Shown here piece after piece: positions 45,148 through 53,406 of a stretch of 64,000 bases of DNA; position 1 is the first letter of the stretch, and each line of letters opens with the position of its first letter. This DNA is from an uncultured Lachnospiraceae bacterium (GTDB lineage Bacteria; Bacillota; Clostridia; Lachnospirales; Lachnospiraceae), in assembly GCA_910577275.1 (NCBI GenBank), contig CAJTMW010000010.1, positions 1 to 64,000 on the forward strand, given 5' to 3'. The notes under the pieces are model-generated. The model did no database searches. It worked only from the letters and a program-made list of their open reading frames with translations, and was not told where the DNA came from. The translations under genes were made by a program, and so were the position numbers.

Positions 45148-45236
45148 ATGAAGTTGTGAAATTGCGAGGCCGCGAATATGCGGAGCCGTGAGGTTGCGAT
45201 TGTGAAGCTACGAGACCATGAAGCTGTGAAATTGCG
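45148..45236. repeat. Short degenerate repeats
   Basis: ATGAAGTTGTGAAATTGCG (45148-45166) recurs with one change at 45218-45236. Between them are degenerate pieces of the same pattern (GAGGCCGCGAATATGCGGAG, CGTGAGGTTGCG, TGTGAAGCTACGAG). The stretch does not look like a gene. It fills the gap between the operator and the TetR stop codon. Confidence 0.6.
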
Positions 45237-45257
45237 CCGGACGTAAGACGCCGGTTT

Positions 45258-45824
45258 TCAGCTTTCTTCTTCGGAGATGCTTCTGCGTATCATTTCCTCG
45301 GTCATTCCCTTTTTTAACCGGCTCATTCTGCGGAAGATGGCCTGAACGTCGTCCTTCATTCCGTTGTTTAACCAGTCAACCACAGCGCCGAAACAAATCC
45401 ATTTGTAATAGCGGATAATAATTTCCTTATCCCTCCCGGCTATAGGGTATTCGGAAAAAGCAGTATTAATATAGGCGGCCACCACATGCTCGCAAACCCG
45501 CCATAAGTACTGCTCGTAGATATCCCGGCTGGAGGAATGGTAAAGATGGAGCGCCGCCCGCCGGTTCTCAAGAGCAAAGGAAATGGCGGCGTCCAGCCCA
45601 TCCTCCAGGGAATCCACCGTGGGGTGCTGACGGATAATTTCATTGGCTTCCTCTAAGACAATTTCCTCTATCATGGATGGCAAATCCTGATAATGGTAGT
45701 AAAAGGAATTGCGGTTGATTCCGCAGTCCTCCACGATATCCTTGACGGTAATCTGAGCTACGGGCCTTTCATTAATGAGTTTTATGAAAGAATTTCTGAT
45801 AGCCTGCTTGGTAAATCCTGGCAA
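45258..45824 (-). CDS. TetR family transcriptional regulator
   Basis: A 188-residue repressor. The N-terminal helix-turn-helix is IRNSFIKLINERPVAQITVKDI, then VEDCGINRNSFYYHYQDLPSM, the classic TetR pattern. The C-terminal ligand region resembles the domain found in DhaS-type regulators. AAGGAGGG precedes the start. It is followed on the same strand by the HdeD-like operon, after a 267-bp gap holding the probable operator, so that operon is its likely target. The upstream neighbour (GH4, same strand) is 101 bp away and seems functionally unrelated. Confidence 0.87.
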   Translation of the reverse strand: MPGFTKQAIRNSFIKLINERPVAQITVKDIVEDCGINRNSFYYHYQDLPSMIEEIVLEEANEIIRQHPTVDSLEDGLDAAISFALENRRAALHLYHSSSRDIYEQYLWRVCEHVVAAYINTAFSEYPIAGRDKEIIIRYYKWICFGAVVDWLNNGMKDDVQAIFRRMSRLKKGMTEEMIRRSISEEES

Positions 45825-45925
45825 TTTTAAAACCCTCCTTCGGCGCGCCGGATTTCTGTAAAAGGCGGAGCCGTATGCGGTGTTAAGATATCTTTATATT
45901 ACCACAGATGGAGGGAAAAGTGTAA

Positions 45926-47326
45926 TTATTTCCACCCGTCCGGCAGGAAAGTCAGGGTATTGTCAATCATTTCATCGGCAAGAGCCTTACATTGTGCGTC
46001 TGTCAGGCGTCCGGCCAGCATTGGCTCACGGGCAAACACCTCATATACCAGATTCCTGTCGCAGGTAAGGGCGGCTTCCAGGATTTCCTTCTGATTTTGG
46101 ACATGAGGAAGAATCAGCTCCCTGATTTTTTCCGGGAGAGCGCCCGATTGTACCGGCTGCAGGTTATTATAGCTGAATATGGCGTTGGTTTCCACCGTGG
46201 CGTCCGCCGGAAGGTTGGAAATCTGCAAGGCCGTATTGGGATAATTCACGTTGGTGATGAGACGCCCGTCCAGTCCGCAGAGGGCGCGGATAAGGGCGAC
46301 GGTGTCTTCCCCCGAAGGGCGCAGCGTTACCTCCTCCGTACCTTCCGAGAGCCGTTTTGCTTTTTCCAGCCGTTTAGTCAAATCATTTTTGCGCCATGCG
46401 ACGGAGGTAAGCCCGAATTTCCAGCTTTTCACCGTATCGGGATTTTTCAGGTAGAGGCCGCCGGGCATAAACTCCGCCAGATGCCGGTCACCGGCGGCGG
46501 CGATACAGCCGTATTTTTTAAACAAATCAAACTTTACGCGGTTGGCGCAGTAGAAAGAGCTGTTCATCCAGTTATAGTCAGGCTCGCAGTAGCCCTCCTC
46601 ATAGAATTTATCCACGTATTCCCGATAAAGGGGAATCAAATCCACGTTTTTGTAAGAAGCCTTGTCAACCCAGGTAAAATGGTTGATTCCCATTACATTC
46701 GTTAAAATTTCGTGCCGCTCAATTCCGGTAACGTGACTGGCGTCCTGATAGAAATCCCGCAGGATATTCTGGGTGCCGAACACCTCGTGACAGCAGCCAA
46801 AGGCTTTGATGCCGGGGAAAATATGATGAAGAGTCTGAACGCAGAGGGTCATGGGATTGGTGAAGTTAATGACCCATGCGCCGGGAGCGCAGTCGCGGAT
46901 TGCCTCTGCAAAGGTAACATACATTGGAATCAGACGGAGCGCGCGTATATTTCCTCCGGGTCCTACGCTGTCCCCGACGGACTGATAAACGCCGTATTTT
47001 TCAGGCGTATGAACGTCGGATTCCATTTCGTCAAAGGTTCCGGGAAGAATGGAAATAATGACAAAGTCGGCTCCGGTGAGCGCTTCTTCCAGCGAACCGG
47101 CGGTAATGTATTGCCATTTGCCGGGCACGTCGCTCCGGTCAGAGAGACGGTTCCCGATGATTTCGTTGGATTTTGCGGCTTCCGTATCAATGTCATACAG
47201 GCGGATGGTGCCCCCGAGTTGTCCGTCCATTGCCAAATCCGCCATCAGATTCCAGGCCCAGCCTCTTGAGCCTCCGCCGATATAGGCAATTTGCAGTTGT
47301 GTCATCTTATTATCCTGATAATGCAT
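45926..47326 (-). CDS. lplD: GH4 glycosidase, alpha-galacturonidase (LplD-like)
   Basis: A 466-residue cytosolic GH4 enzyme. The nucleotide loop is YIGGGSRGWAWNLMADLA (15-32). The active-site motif is Cys179-His180-Glu181-Val182 in GCCHEVFGTQ, with Asn215-His216 in MGINHFTW. The CHEV form matches LplD of Bacillus subtilis, described as an alpha-galacturonidase, and differs from the CHSV form of the GH4 protein at 1640. It needs NAD+ and Mn2+. AAGGAGG lies 7-8 nt before the start. It is divergent from an AraC regulator and close to a GH105 gene, pointing to pectin or rhamnogalacturonan breakdown. Confidence 0.85.
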   Translation of the reverse strand: MHYQDNKMTQLQIAYIGGGSRGWAWNLMADLAMDGQLGGTIRLYDIDTEAAKSNEIIGNRLSDRSDVPGKWQYITAGSLEEALTGADFVIISILPGTFDEMESDVHTPEKYGVYQSVGDSVGPGGNIRALRLIPMYVTFAEAIRDCAPGAWVINFTNPMTLCVQTLHHIFPGIKAFGCCHEVFGTQNILRDFYQDASHVTGIERHEILTNVMGINHFTWVDKASYKNVDLIPLYREYVDKFYEEGYCEPDYNWMNSSFYCANRVKFDLFKKYGCIAAAGDRHLAEFMPGGLYLKNPDTVKSWKFGLTSVAWRKNDLTKRLEKAKRLSEGTEEVTLRPSGEDTVALIRALCGLDGRLITNVNYPNTALQISNLPADATVETNAIFSYNNLQPVQSGALPEKIRELILPHVQNQKEILEAALTCDRNLVYEVFAREPMLAGRLTDAQCKALADEMIDNTLTFLPDGWK

Positions 47327-47469
47327 AATGTAACCTCCTTTAGTGATGGGTGAAAATACCGGTTTTTCATTTTCTGGTTTTTTATTGTAGGCGAATATAG
47401 TATAATAATCTTATAAAATTGGCGCAAAAAACAAAATTTTCGAATTTATGGCTACAAACGGAGAAGGAA
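47327..47469. promoter_or_regulatory. Divergent promoter region, LplD-like gene and AraC regulator
   Basis: The 143-bp gap holds a -10-like TATAAT at 47401-47406 on the plus strand and a minus-strand TATACT overlapping it. No strong -35 is seen in either direction, which fits activator control. Confidence 0.45.
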
Positions 47470-48330
47470 ATGAAGCAAACTCTATATACAGAAACTATGT
47501 CCGGGCTTATGATAGAACGTGTGGTGCGAAGGGAAGAATATTCCATGCAATCACGCCATATTCACAGAACCTATGAGGTTTATTTTCTGCTGGAAGGGGA
47601 AAGGTATTTTTTTATCGGGCGGGAAACCTATCGGATACATGCCGGAACGGTAGTGCTTGTTAAGCGCGACCAGATACATAAGACGAGCGTGGGGGACAAG
47701 GCTTACCATGACAGAATCCTTTTGCAGATTGACGGGGAATGGATGGATTCTTATTTGAAGGCGCATGGAATGCCGGAAATGGAGGCGTGTTTTTCCTATC
47801 TCGGAGGCGCGCTTGTGCCGTCCGGCGCGGAATGGGGCAGGCTGCTTGAAATGCTGGCAGGACTGAGGGAAGAAATGAAAGGAAAGCAAAAGTGGTATGA
47901 GCTGCTCGCCATGCAGAAGCTGGCGGAAATACTGGTTTTGCTGTATCGCAGCAAACAGCAGGCGGATATGGAAGTGGTGCAGACACAGCTGAAAGCGGAC
48001 GGATGGAAATACAGAAAGGTCAGTGAAATTGCAGCCTATTTGACGGAGCACTGTGAGACAGACGAGTCCTTAGAGCAGATTGCAAAGCGGTTTTATATCA
48101 GTAAATCCTATCTGACCAGAATTTTCCGGGAGATAACGGGGCTGACAGTCCGGGAATATGTCAATGCGGGGAGAATAAGGAAAGCAAAGCATTATCTGAA
48201 AAACAGCAAACGCTCCATAACGGAAATCGCGGATTTGACGGGGTTTGAAAATATTACTTATTTTGAGAGGATATTTAAGCGTTATGTAAATGTTTCGCCC
48301 CTGAAATACCGGAACGGGGAGAGAGGCTGA
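47470..48330 (+). CDS. AraC family transcriptional regulator
   Basis: A 286-residue one-component regulator. The N-terminal cupin is visible in HIHRTYEVYFLLEGERYFFI and HAGTVVLVKRDQIHKTS. The C-terminal DNA-binding domain has LEQIAKRFYISKSYLTRIF and ITEIADLTGFENITYFERIF, ending in VSPLKYRNGERG. I prefer the ATG at 47470 (GGAGAAGG upstream) to a TTG at 47419. It is divergent from the LplD-like gene and 13 bp before the damaged response-regulator gene. Confidence 0.87.
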   Translation: MKQTLYTETMSGLMIERVVRREEYSMQSRHIHRTYEVYFLLEGERYFFIGRETYRIHAGTVVLVKRDQIHKTSVGDKAYHDRILLQIDGEWMDSYLKAHGMPEMEACFSYLGGALVPSGAEWGRLLEMLAGLREEMKGKQKWYELLAMQKLAEILVLLYRSKQQADMEVVQTQLKADGWKYRKVSEIAAYLTEHCETDESLEQIAKRFYISKSYLTRIFREITGLTVREYVNAGRIRKAKHYLKNSKRSITEIADLTGFENITYFERIFKRYVNVSPLKYRNGERG

Positions 48331-48343
48331 GAGGAGGGGGACA

Positions 48344-48646
48344 ATGGCGTACAGGATAATCATTATTGATGATGAAAAGGAAATCAGCGGGGGATTCGCA
48401 ATGTTTTTCCCGTGGAAGATGCTGGGTTATACAGTGGCGGGACAGTTTGAAAACCCTCCGGCCGCTCTGGATTTTCTGTGGAAAAACGAGGTTGACGTGG
48501 TTTGCCTGGATGTAAAGATGCCGGGAATGGACGGACTGGCAATGGCGGAAGAAATTCGAAGTATGCCGCTTTTGGAGGAAGCGTGCGCTTTCCATTCTCT
48601 GGAGGTTTCTGTTTATGGACAGCGGTCTGGTCAACCGGGCGCTTAA
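48344..48646 (+). pseudogene. Truncated response regulator (receiver domain only)
   Basis: GAGGGGG precedes an ATG, and the first 74 residues are a good receiver domain: IIIIDDEKE with its acidic pair, and phospho-acceptor Asp56 in VVCLDVKMPGMDGLAMAEEI. After EEIRSM the family sequence stops and 25 unrelated residues follow to the stop. The normal receiver core (about 120 residues) and the AraC-type output domain are missing. The downstream bases are permease remnants in another frame, so a deletion has joined the two genes. A free-standing functional protein is unlikely. Confidence 0.8.
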
Positions 48647-48775
48647 CGCTCTGAACAGATGGGATATGCCTGTGCGCTTTCCTGGGTGCTGTTTGCGATG
48701 ATTCTGGTGTTTACCATATTTTTCTTTCGATTTTCAGAGGCTTATACATACTATGAGGACGGAGGGGATTTCTGA
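48586..48775 (+). pseudogene. Remnants of a sugar ABC permease (MalF type)
   Basis: Two short pieces of a CUT1 permease can be read in different frames. Bases about 48587-48645 encode LSILWRFLFMDSGLVNRAL, like the loop before the third or fourth membrane segment of these subunits. Bases about 48653-48775 encode MGYACALSWVLFAMIL, then FTIFFFRFSEAYTYYE and a stop, the usual final membrane helix. The roughly 200 residues between, including the EAA loop, are gone. The stop codon overlaps the ATG of the intact second permease (ATGA), exactly as an intact permease gene would. Confidence 0.75.
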
Positions 48776-49620
48776 TGAAAAAGGGACATACGAAAATAAG
48801 AACGATTGTTACTCATGCGCTTATGATTGCGGCAGGCGCGTTGCCTTTGTATCCTCTGGTGTGGATGTTTTTCTCATCTTTCAAATCAAATAAGGAAATT
48901 TTCGGCTCGCTCAGGCTCCTCCCGGAAAATCCGGTCTGGGATACATTCGCTAAGGGCTGGAAGGGCACGGGACAGATTACCTATACCACATTCTATTTCA
49001 ATACCTTCAAGATGGTTATTCCCACCGTGCTTTTCACGGTCATGTCAAGCTCTATTGTAGCCTACGGATTTGCAAGGTTTAAATTCCGGCTTAAAAAGAT
49101 ATTGTTTATGCTGATGCTGTCCTCTCTGATGCTGCCCAACGCCGTATTGATAATTCCGCGCTATCTGTTGTTTAATAAGCTGGGGTGGCTGAATACCTAT
49201 CTGCCCTTTATCGTTCCGGCGGTTTTTGCCTGCACGCCGTTTTTCATTTATATGATGGTACAGTTTTTCCGCGGGATTCCCCGTGATTTTGATGAAGCGG
49301 CAACCATTGACGGCTGCAACACTTTTCAGGTGTTTTATATGATATTGCTGCCGCTGTGTAAGCCGGCATTGTTTTCGGCGGCGATTTTTCAGTTTATCTG
49401 GGTCTGGAACGATTTCTTTAACTCGCTGATTTATGTCAACAGCGTAAAAAAATATCCGGTGGTGCTGGCGCTTCGGATGTCGCTGGACTCCACTGTGGCG
49501 TCCAACTGGAATCAGGTGCTTGCCATGTCGGTGGTATCTCTGCTGCCCGGAATTATTTTATTTTTCAGCGCCCAGAAATATTTTGTGGAAGGCGTTACCA
49601 GCGCCGGAGTGAAAGGATAG
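48775..49620 (+). CDS. Sugar ABC transporter permease (MalG type), orphan
   Basis: A 281-residue inner-membrane permease with six segments, the first at about 13-33. The EAA loop is FDEAATIDGCNTFQVFYMILLP and the C-terminus AQKYFVEGVTSAGVKG is standard. It appears intact, but its partner permease upstream is reduced to fragments and no binding protein is encoded next to it, so this importer cannot be functional as drawn unless it borrows subunits. The GH105 gene begins 6 bp after its stop codon. Confidence 0.88.
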   Translation: MKKGHTKIRTIVTHALMIAAGALPLYPLVWMFFSSFKSNKEIFGSLRLLPENPVWDTFAKGWKGTGQITYTTFYFNTFKMVIPTVLFTVMSSSIVAYGFARFKFRLKKILFMLMLSSLMLPNAVLIIPRYLLFNKLGWLNTYLPFIVPAVFACTPFFIYMMVQFFRGIPRDFDEAATIDGCNTFQVFYMILLPLCKPALFSAAIFQFIWVWNDFFNSLIYVNSVKKYPVVLALRMSLDSTVASNWNQVLAMSVVSLLPGIILFFSAQKYFVEGVTSAGVKG

Positions 49621-49626
49621 GTGTAT

Positions 49627-51789
49627 ATGAGCACAGAGAAAAATTTATCTTATTTTGATGAGGGCCAATCGGTCTATGACGCATGCGGAGAGCAGACGGA
49701 AAGGATTCTCTCCATTATCGCGGGAAATTATATGGGAAAAAATCCACCGCTTCCGGTTCGTTTCCGGGGTTTTTATGAAAACGGAATACTTTGTAACAGG
49801 GAAGGGCGGTTTGACATTGATTTAAACAGGCTCCTGCCGGAAAGTAAAGCGGGACAGGTTTCATATGTGAAGGCAAAATTTTATAAGGAAGCGGAGGGCG
49901 TGCATGCTTTTTCCATGAAATGTTATGGTCCGTCCCGGATTTGGCTGAATAGGAAAGAAGTATTCTGCTCCGGTGTCAGAGACGAGAGCAGACGGGAAGC
50001 GCCGCACCGGCTGGAGCTTTTCTGCCGCGCCGGCTGGAATGAAGTGACGATACGGCTTAAGAAAACCCCGGGCGGTTTTGGCTGCGTTTTCGGTGTGCAG
50101 GACGCCGGCTGGGGATGGATTACTTTTTTAAATCCATGTAAGGAGCAGGAAGGAAAGCTGGGATTTGCCTATACTATGGCTATGGACGAGGAAGCGGCCG
50201 GCGGGGAATTTGAAAATATGGAGCGGGCCGTATGGCTTCCGAAGGAGTATTGCGGGCGGAGCGAAAATGTTATCCGGGAGATTTACAAAGACGGAGGAAA
50301 GGGAAATTATATATACGGCTGGAGCGCGCTGCGCCTGAACAGGCCGGGAGCCGTGAGGTTCTCCATAGAAAGCTGCGGGGATATCGCGCTTTTTGTTGAC
50401 GGACACAGGCGGCTGGAGGAAAAGGCAGAAGGCCGGCTGGAAGTAGAAATTGACCTGAAAGCCGGAAAGCACAATATTCTGTTAAGGGGATGGGGAGAGA
50501 AGGAGGCCGGCTGGAAGCTGGGGATAAAAGAAGGGACTGACAGCGGAGAAATTCTGACGCTCTCGCTTCCGCAGAAAGTGGCAGGCATTAAGGGACCGTG
50601 GCTGTATCTGGGCCCCTTTGGCGATAAGCAGGAAGCGGTGGAAAGGCAGCCTGCGCTTTACGGACTGTTTGGACAGGAAGAACGTTACTGGAGGGCGGAC
50701 GAACCGGGGGTTGTAGTCCGGCCCTCGCTGGAAAACATCGCCTTTGGAAAATGGAATTATCCTCTGGGGGTGACTCTTTACGGATTGACCAGGCTTTCCC
50801 GTTATCTGAATAACAAGGAAATTCTGAATTATGTGAAGGCGCATATGCGGGAATGTATCCGGTTGTATGAGTACAGTCTGTGGGATACGAAAAAATATGG
50901 TTTCCCGGAGGTAAATAACCAGCTGGCGCGGATTTCCACGCTGGATGACTGCGGTTCTTTCGGGAGCGCCATGCTGGAGCTGAAGGATTCGGAAGTGGAA
51001 GCCCAGGCTGGAAAAATCGCCGATTATATTGCCGGATATATGGAAAAAAAGCAATCCAGGGAGCCGGGCGGCGGCTTTTTCAGAATCGGCCCGAAGGGAT
51101 TTCCTGACGCCACGATGTGGGCGGATGATTTATATATGAGCGTTCCCTTTCTGAGCAGATACTATCTGCGGACGGGAAATACGGATTATCTGGACGATGC
51201 CGCCGGACAGTTCCGGCGGTTCAGGGAATATCTTTATATGCCGGATGAGAAGATTTTATCTCACGTGTATGATTTTATGATGGATACCGCTACCGGAATG
51301 CCATGGGGGAGAGGAAACGGCTGGTGCTTCTTTTCCCTGACAGAGCTTCTGGGCGTGATGCCAAAAGAACACAGGGATTATCCGTTTTTACTTCATTTTT
51401 ATCAGGAGCTGGCGGAAGGCTACATGAAATTACAGGGAAAAAGCGGCATGTGGCACCAGCTTTTGACGCATCCTGATTCCTATGAGGAAACCTCCTGTAC
51501 GTCCATGTTTATTTACGGACTGTGCAGAGGACTCCGTTTCGGATGGCTTGCCCCAAATCAGAGAAATGACGCGCTGGAAGCGGTCCGTAAAGGCTGGCAG
51601 GCAATTATTACACGGAGCGTTGACTGTAAGGGAAATGTATACGGCATATGCCGCGGTTCTTCCTATTCCTTTACACCGGAATATTATAAGGAAGAACTTT
51701 TGTGGATTATTAACGACCCCCACGGCATCGGGATTGTACTTCTGGCGGGAATTGAAAAGCTGGCGCTGGAGTCCTTTTTGCAGCCTTAA
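49627..51789 (+). CDS. Unsaturated rhamnogalacturonyl hydrolase, GH105 family, with N-terminal domain
   Basis: A 720-residue cytosolic enzyme. The C-terminal half (about 360-700) is the (alpha/alpha)6-barrel of GH105/GH88, which removes unsaturated uronic acid from pectin lyase products. Signatures are STLDDCGSFGSAML, MWADDLYMSVPFLSRYY (Trp498) and MPWGRGNGWCFFSL (Trp560). The N-terminal 340 residues are beta-rich and unlike the standard YteR-type enzyme of about 370 residues, perhaps carbohydrate-binding. I prefer the ATG at 49627 with AAAGGAT upstream. It follows the orphan permease by 6 bp and is near the LplD-like gene, so pectin or rhamnogalacturonan use is the common theme. Confidence 0.85.
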   Translation: MSTEKNLSYFDEGQSVYDACGEQTERILSIIAGNYMGKNPPLPVRFRGFYENGILCNREGRFDIDLNRLLPESKAGQVSYVKAKFYKEAEGVHAFSMKCYGPSRIWLNRKEVFCSGVRDESRREAPHRLELFCRAGWNEVTIRLKKTPGGFGCVFGVQDAGWGWITFLNPCKEQEGKLGFAYTMAMDEEAAGGEFENMERAVWLPKEYCGRSENVIREIYKDGGKGNYIYGWSALRLNRPGAVRFSIESCGDIALFVDGHRRLEEKAEGRLEVEIDLKAGKHNILLRGWGEKEAGWKLGIKEGTDSGEILTLSLPQKVAGIKGPWLYLGPFGDKQEAVERQPALYGLFGQEERYWRADEPGVVVRPSLENIAFGKWNYPLGVTLYGLTRLSRYLNNKEILNYVKAHMRECIRLYEYSLWDTKKYGFPEVNNQLARISTLDDCGSFGSAMLELKDSEVEAQAGKIADYIAGYMEKKQSREPGGGFFRIGPKGFPDATMWADDLYMSVPFLSRYYLRTGNTDYLDDAAGQFRRFREYLYMPDEKILSHVYDFMMDTATGMPWGRGNGWCFFSLTELLGVMPKEHRDYPFLLHFYQELAEGYMKLQGKSGMWHQLLTHPDSYEETSCTSMFIYGLCRGLRFGWLAPNQRNDALEAVRKGWQAIITRSVDCKGNVYGICRGSSYSFTPEYYKEELLWIINDPHGIGIVLLAGIEKLALESFLQP

Positions 51790-51825
51790 AATGCGGGTGA
51801 CGGCGGAAATTACAAAAAAGGATGT

Positions 51826-51902
51826 AAAAAATGCGAATCCGTGGTATAATACGCTTATAAAAAATGCGATTATACACAAAAAGTCAAAATGAAAAAATGC
51901 GA
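51826..51902 (+). promoter_or_regulatory. Three 11-bp repeats at 33-bp spacing with promoter
   Basis: AAAAAATGCGA occurs at 51826-51836, 51859-51869 and 51892-51902. The starts are exactly 33 bp apart, about three helical turns, so the copies face the same side of the DNA. An extended -10 (TGGTATAAT, 51842-51850) lies between the first and second copies; a -35 is poor. The third copy ends 16 bp before the start codon of the AAA ATPase gene. This looks like an operator array. Confidence 0.7.
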
Positions 51903-51918
51903 CTAAAACGGAGGCGGC

Positions 51919-53247
51919 ATGTTCAGACGAAAAATTTATGACAGGATGCTGGAATGGAAAACAAATTCGAACGGAAAAACAGCTCTTTTGATAGAAGGAG
52001 CCCGCCGTGTCGGCAAATCGACCGTTGTGGAAGAATTTGCCCGAAAGGAATATGAAAGTTATATCCTGATTGATTTTTCCCAGGCATCGAAAGAGGTGCG
52101 GAGCCTGTTTGATGACATTTCAGATATTAACTATCTTTTTTTACAACTGCAGCTGCAATACAAAACAGACTTGCATGAGAGGAAATCCGTGATTATTTTT
52201 GACGAGGTACAGCTCTGCCCTATGGCGCGTCAGGCAATCAAGGCACTCGTGCGGGATTACAGATATGATTATATCGAGACAGGTTCGCTGATATCCATCA
52301 GGAAAAATGTAAAAGATATTCTGATTCCAAGCGAGGAGCGGAAAATCAGCATGTATCCCATGGACTATGAAGAATTTCTATGGGCTTTGGGAGATGAAAC
52401 AACCTTTCCCTTACTTGGAAAATGTTATGAAGCCGGCAGGGGGCTGGGGGAACAGTTAAACCGAAAGCAGATGCGGCAGTTTCGGCTGTACATGCTTGTG
52501 GGAGGGATGCCGCAGGCGGTTAATGAATATATTGAAACAAATAATTTAAGAAAAGTCGATGAGGTAAAGAGAGACATCCTGTCGCTTTATGAAGATGATT
52601 TCAGGAAAATAGATTCCACCGGGCGGTTATCGTTCCTTTTTGATTCCATACCGGCTCAGCTTAATACCAATGCTTCACGTTATCAGACGTGCGCAGTAAT
52701 TGGAAGCGAATCGACGGAGAAGATTCTGGAATTTATAGCAGAATTGAAAGCCTCAAAAACAGTTCTTGTATCATACCGTGTGAACGACCCGAATGCCGGT
52801 ATGTCAAATATGAAAGATATATCAAGATTTAAGCTTTTTTTATGCGACACAGGACTTTTTGTTACCCTGATGTTTAAGGATAAGGATTTTACTGAAAATG
52901 TGGTGTATGACAAACTGTTAAACGATAAGCTCAGCGCAAATCTGGGATATCTTTATGAAAATATGGTTGCACAGACACTTACGGCAAAAGGTGATGAATT
53001 GTTCTATTATACGATGTTTAATGAAGTGTCAAGACATAACTATGAAATAGACTTTCTGATTGCAAGGAAAAACAAGGTCTGTCCTCTGGAAATTAAGTCA
53101 TCGGGATATAAAACGCATAAATCTCTGGATGTTTTTACGGAAAAATTTTCCGACAGAATACTTCATAGGTATCTCATATATACAAAGGATATGGAAAAAA
53201 GCGGAGACATTTTCTGCCTGCCGGTTTACATGGTTCCGTTTTTGTAA
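51919..53247 (+). CDS. AAA ATPase with DUF4143 and nuclease-like C-terminus
   Basis: A 442-residue cytosolic ATPase. Walker A is IEGARRVGKST (Lys33) and Walker B is SVIIFDEVQ (Asp95, Glu96). The sensor-like stretch YDYIETGSLISIRKN follows. The C-terminal DUF4143 region has the motif NYEIDFLIARKN, then CPLEIKSSG, an Asp/Glu/Lys arrangement resembling PD-(D/E)XK nucleases. Such proteins are numerous in Clostridia and Bacteroidetes and have no established function. GGAGGCGG precedes the start. The gene is AT-richer than its neighbours and is alone, with its own repeat-flanked promoter, suggesting horizontal gain. Confidence 0.88.
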   Translation: MFRRKIYDRMLEWKTNSNGKTALLIEGARRVGKSTVVEEFARKEYESYILIDFSQASKEVRSLFDDISDINYLFLQLQLQYKTDLHERKSVIIFDEVQLCPMARQAIKALVRDYRYDYIETGSLISIRKNVKDILIPSEERKISMYPMDYEEFLWALGDETTFPLLGKCYEAGRGLGEQLNRKQMRQFRLYMLVGGMPQAVNEYIETNNLRKVDEVKRDILSLYEDDFRKIDSTGRLSFLFDSIPAQLNTNASRYQTCAVIGSESTEKILEFIAELKASKTVLVSYRVNDPNAGMSNMKDISRFKLFLCDTGLFVTLMFKDKDFTENVVYDKLLNDKLSANLGYLYENMVAQTLTAKGDELFYYTMFNEVSRHNYEIDFLIARKNKVCPLEIKSSGYKTHKSLDVFTEKFSDRILHRYLIYTKDMEKSGDIFCLPVYMVPFL

Positions 53248-53339
53248 TCGGGGCGGGAGACGGAAGTTCCGGGAAGGGGAGTCAGCAAACTGTAATATAA
53301 TCCGCTGTCTCCCCATCTTCTCATTTTGCGCCCTTGCAT

Positions 53340-53380
53340 AATTACCGGACTTATAATAAAATCCTGATTATACGGTAATT
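53340..53380 (+). promoter_or_regulatory. Inverted repeat around a -10 element before the MATE gene
   Basis: AATTACCG (53340-53347) and CGGTAATT (53373-53380) are exact inverted copies around 25 bp. They enclose TATAAT (53352-53357), 50 bp upstream of the MATE start. A repressor bound across both arms would cover the promoter. No clear -35 was found. Confidence 0.55.
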
Positions 53381-53406
53381 GTTGCAGAAAAAGGAGCGTT
53401 GAGGCA

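Noticed and set aside
48344..48646. Single-domain CheY-like regulator
   Set aside because: The receiver lacks its last third and the following bases are permease remnants, so a functional stand-alone receiver is unlikely.
51826..51902. CRISPR-like array (three repeats with equal spacers)
   Set aside because: Repeats are only 11 bp and there are just three, the spacing includes a promoter -10, and no cas genes are near. Operator sites explain it better.
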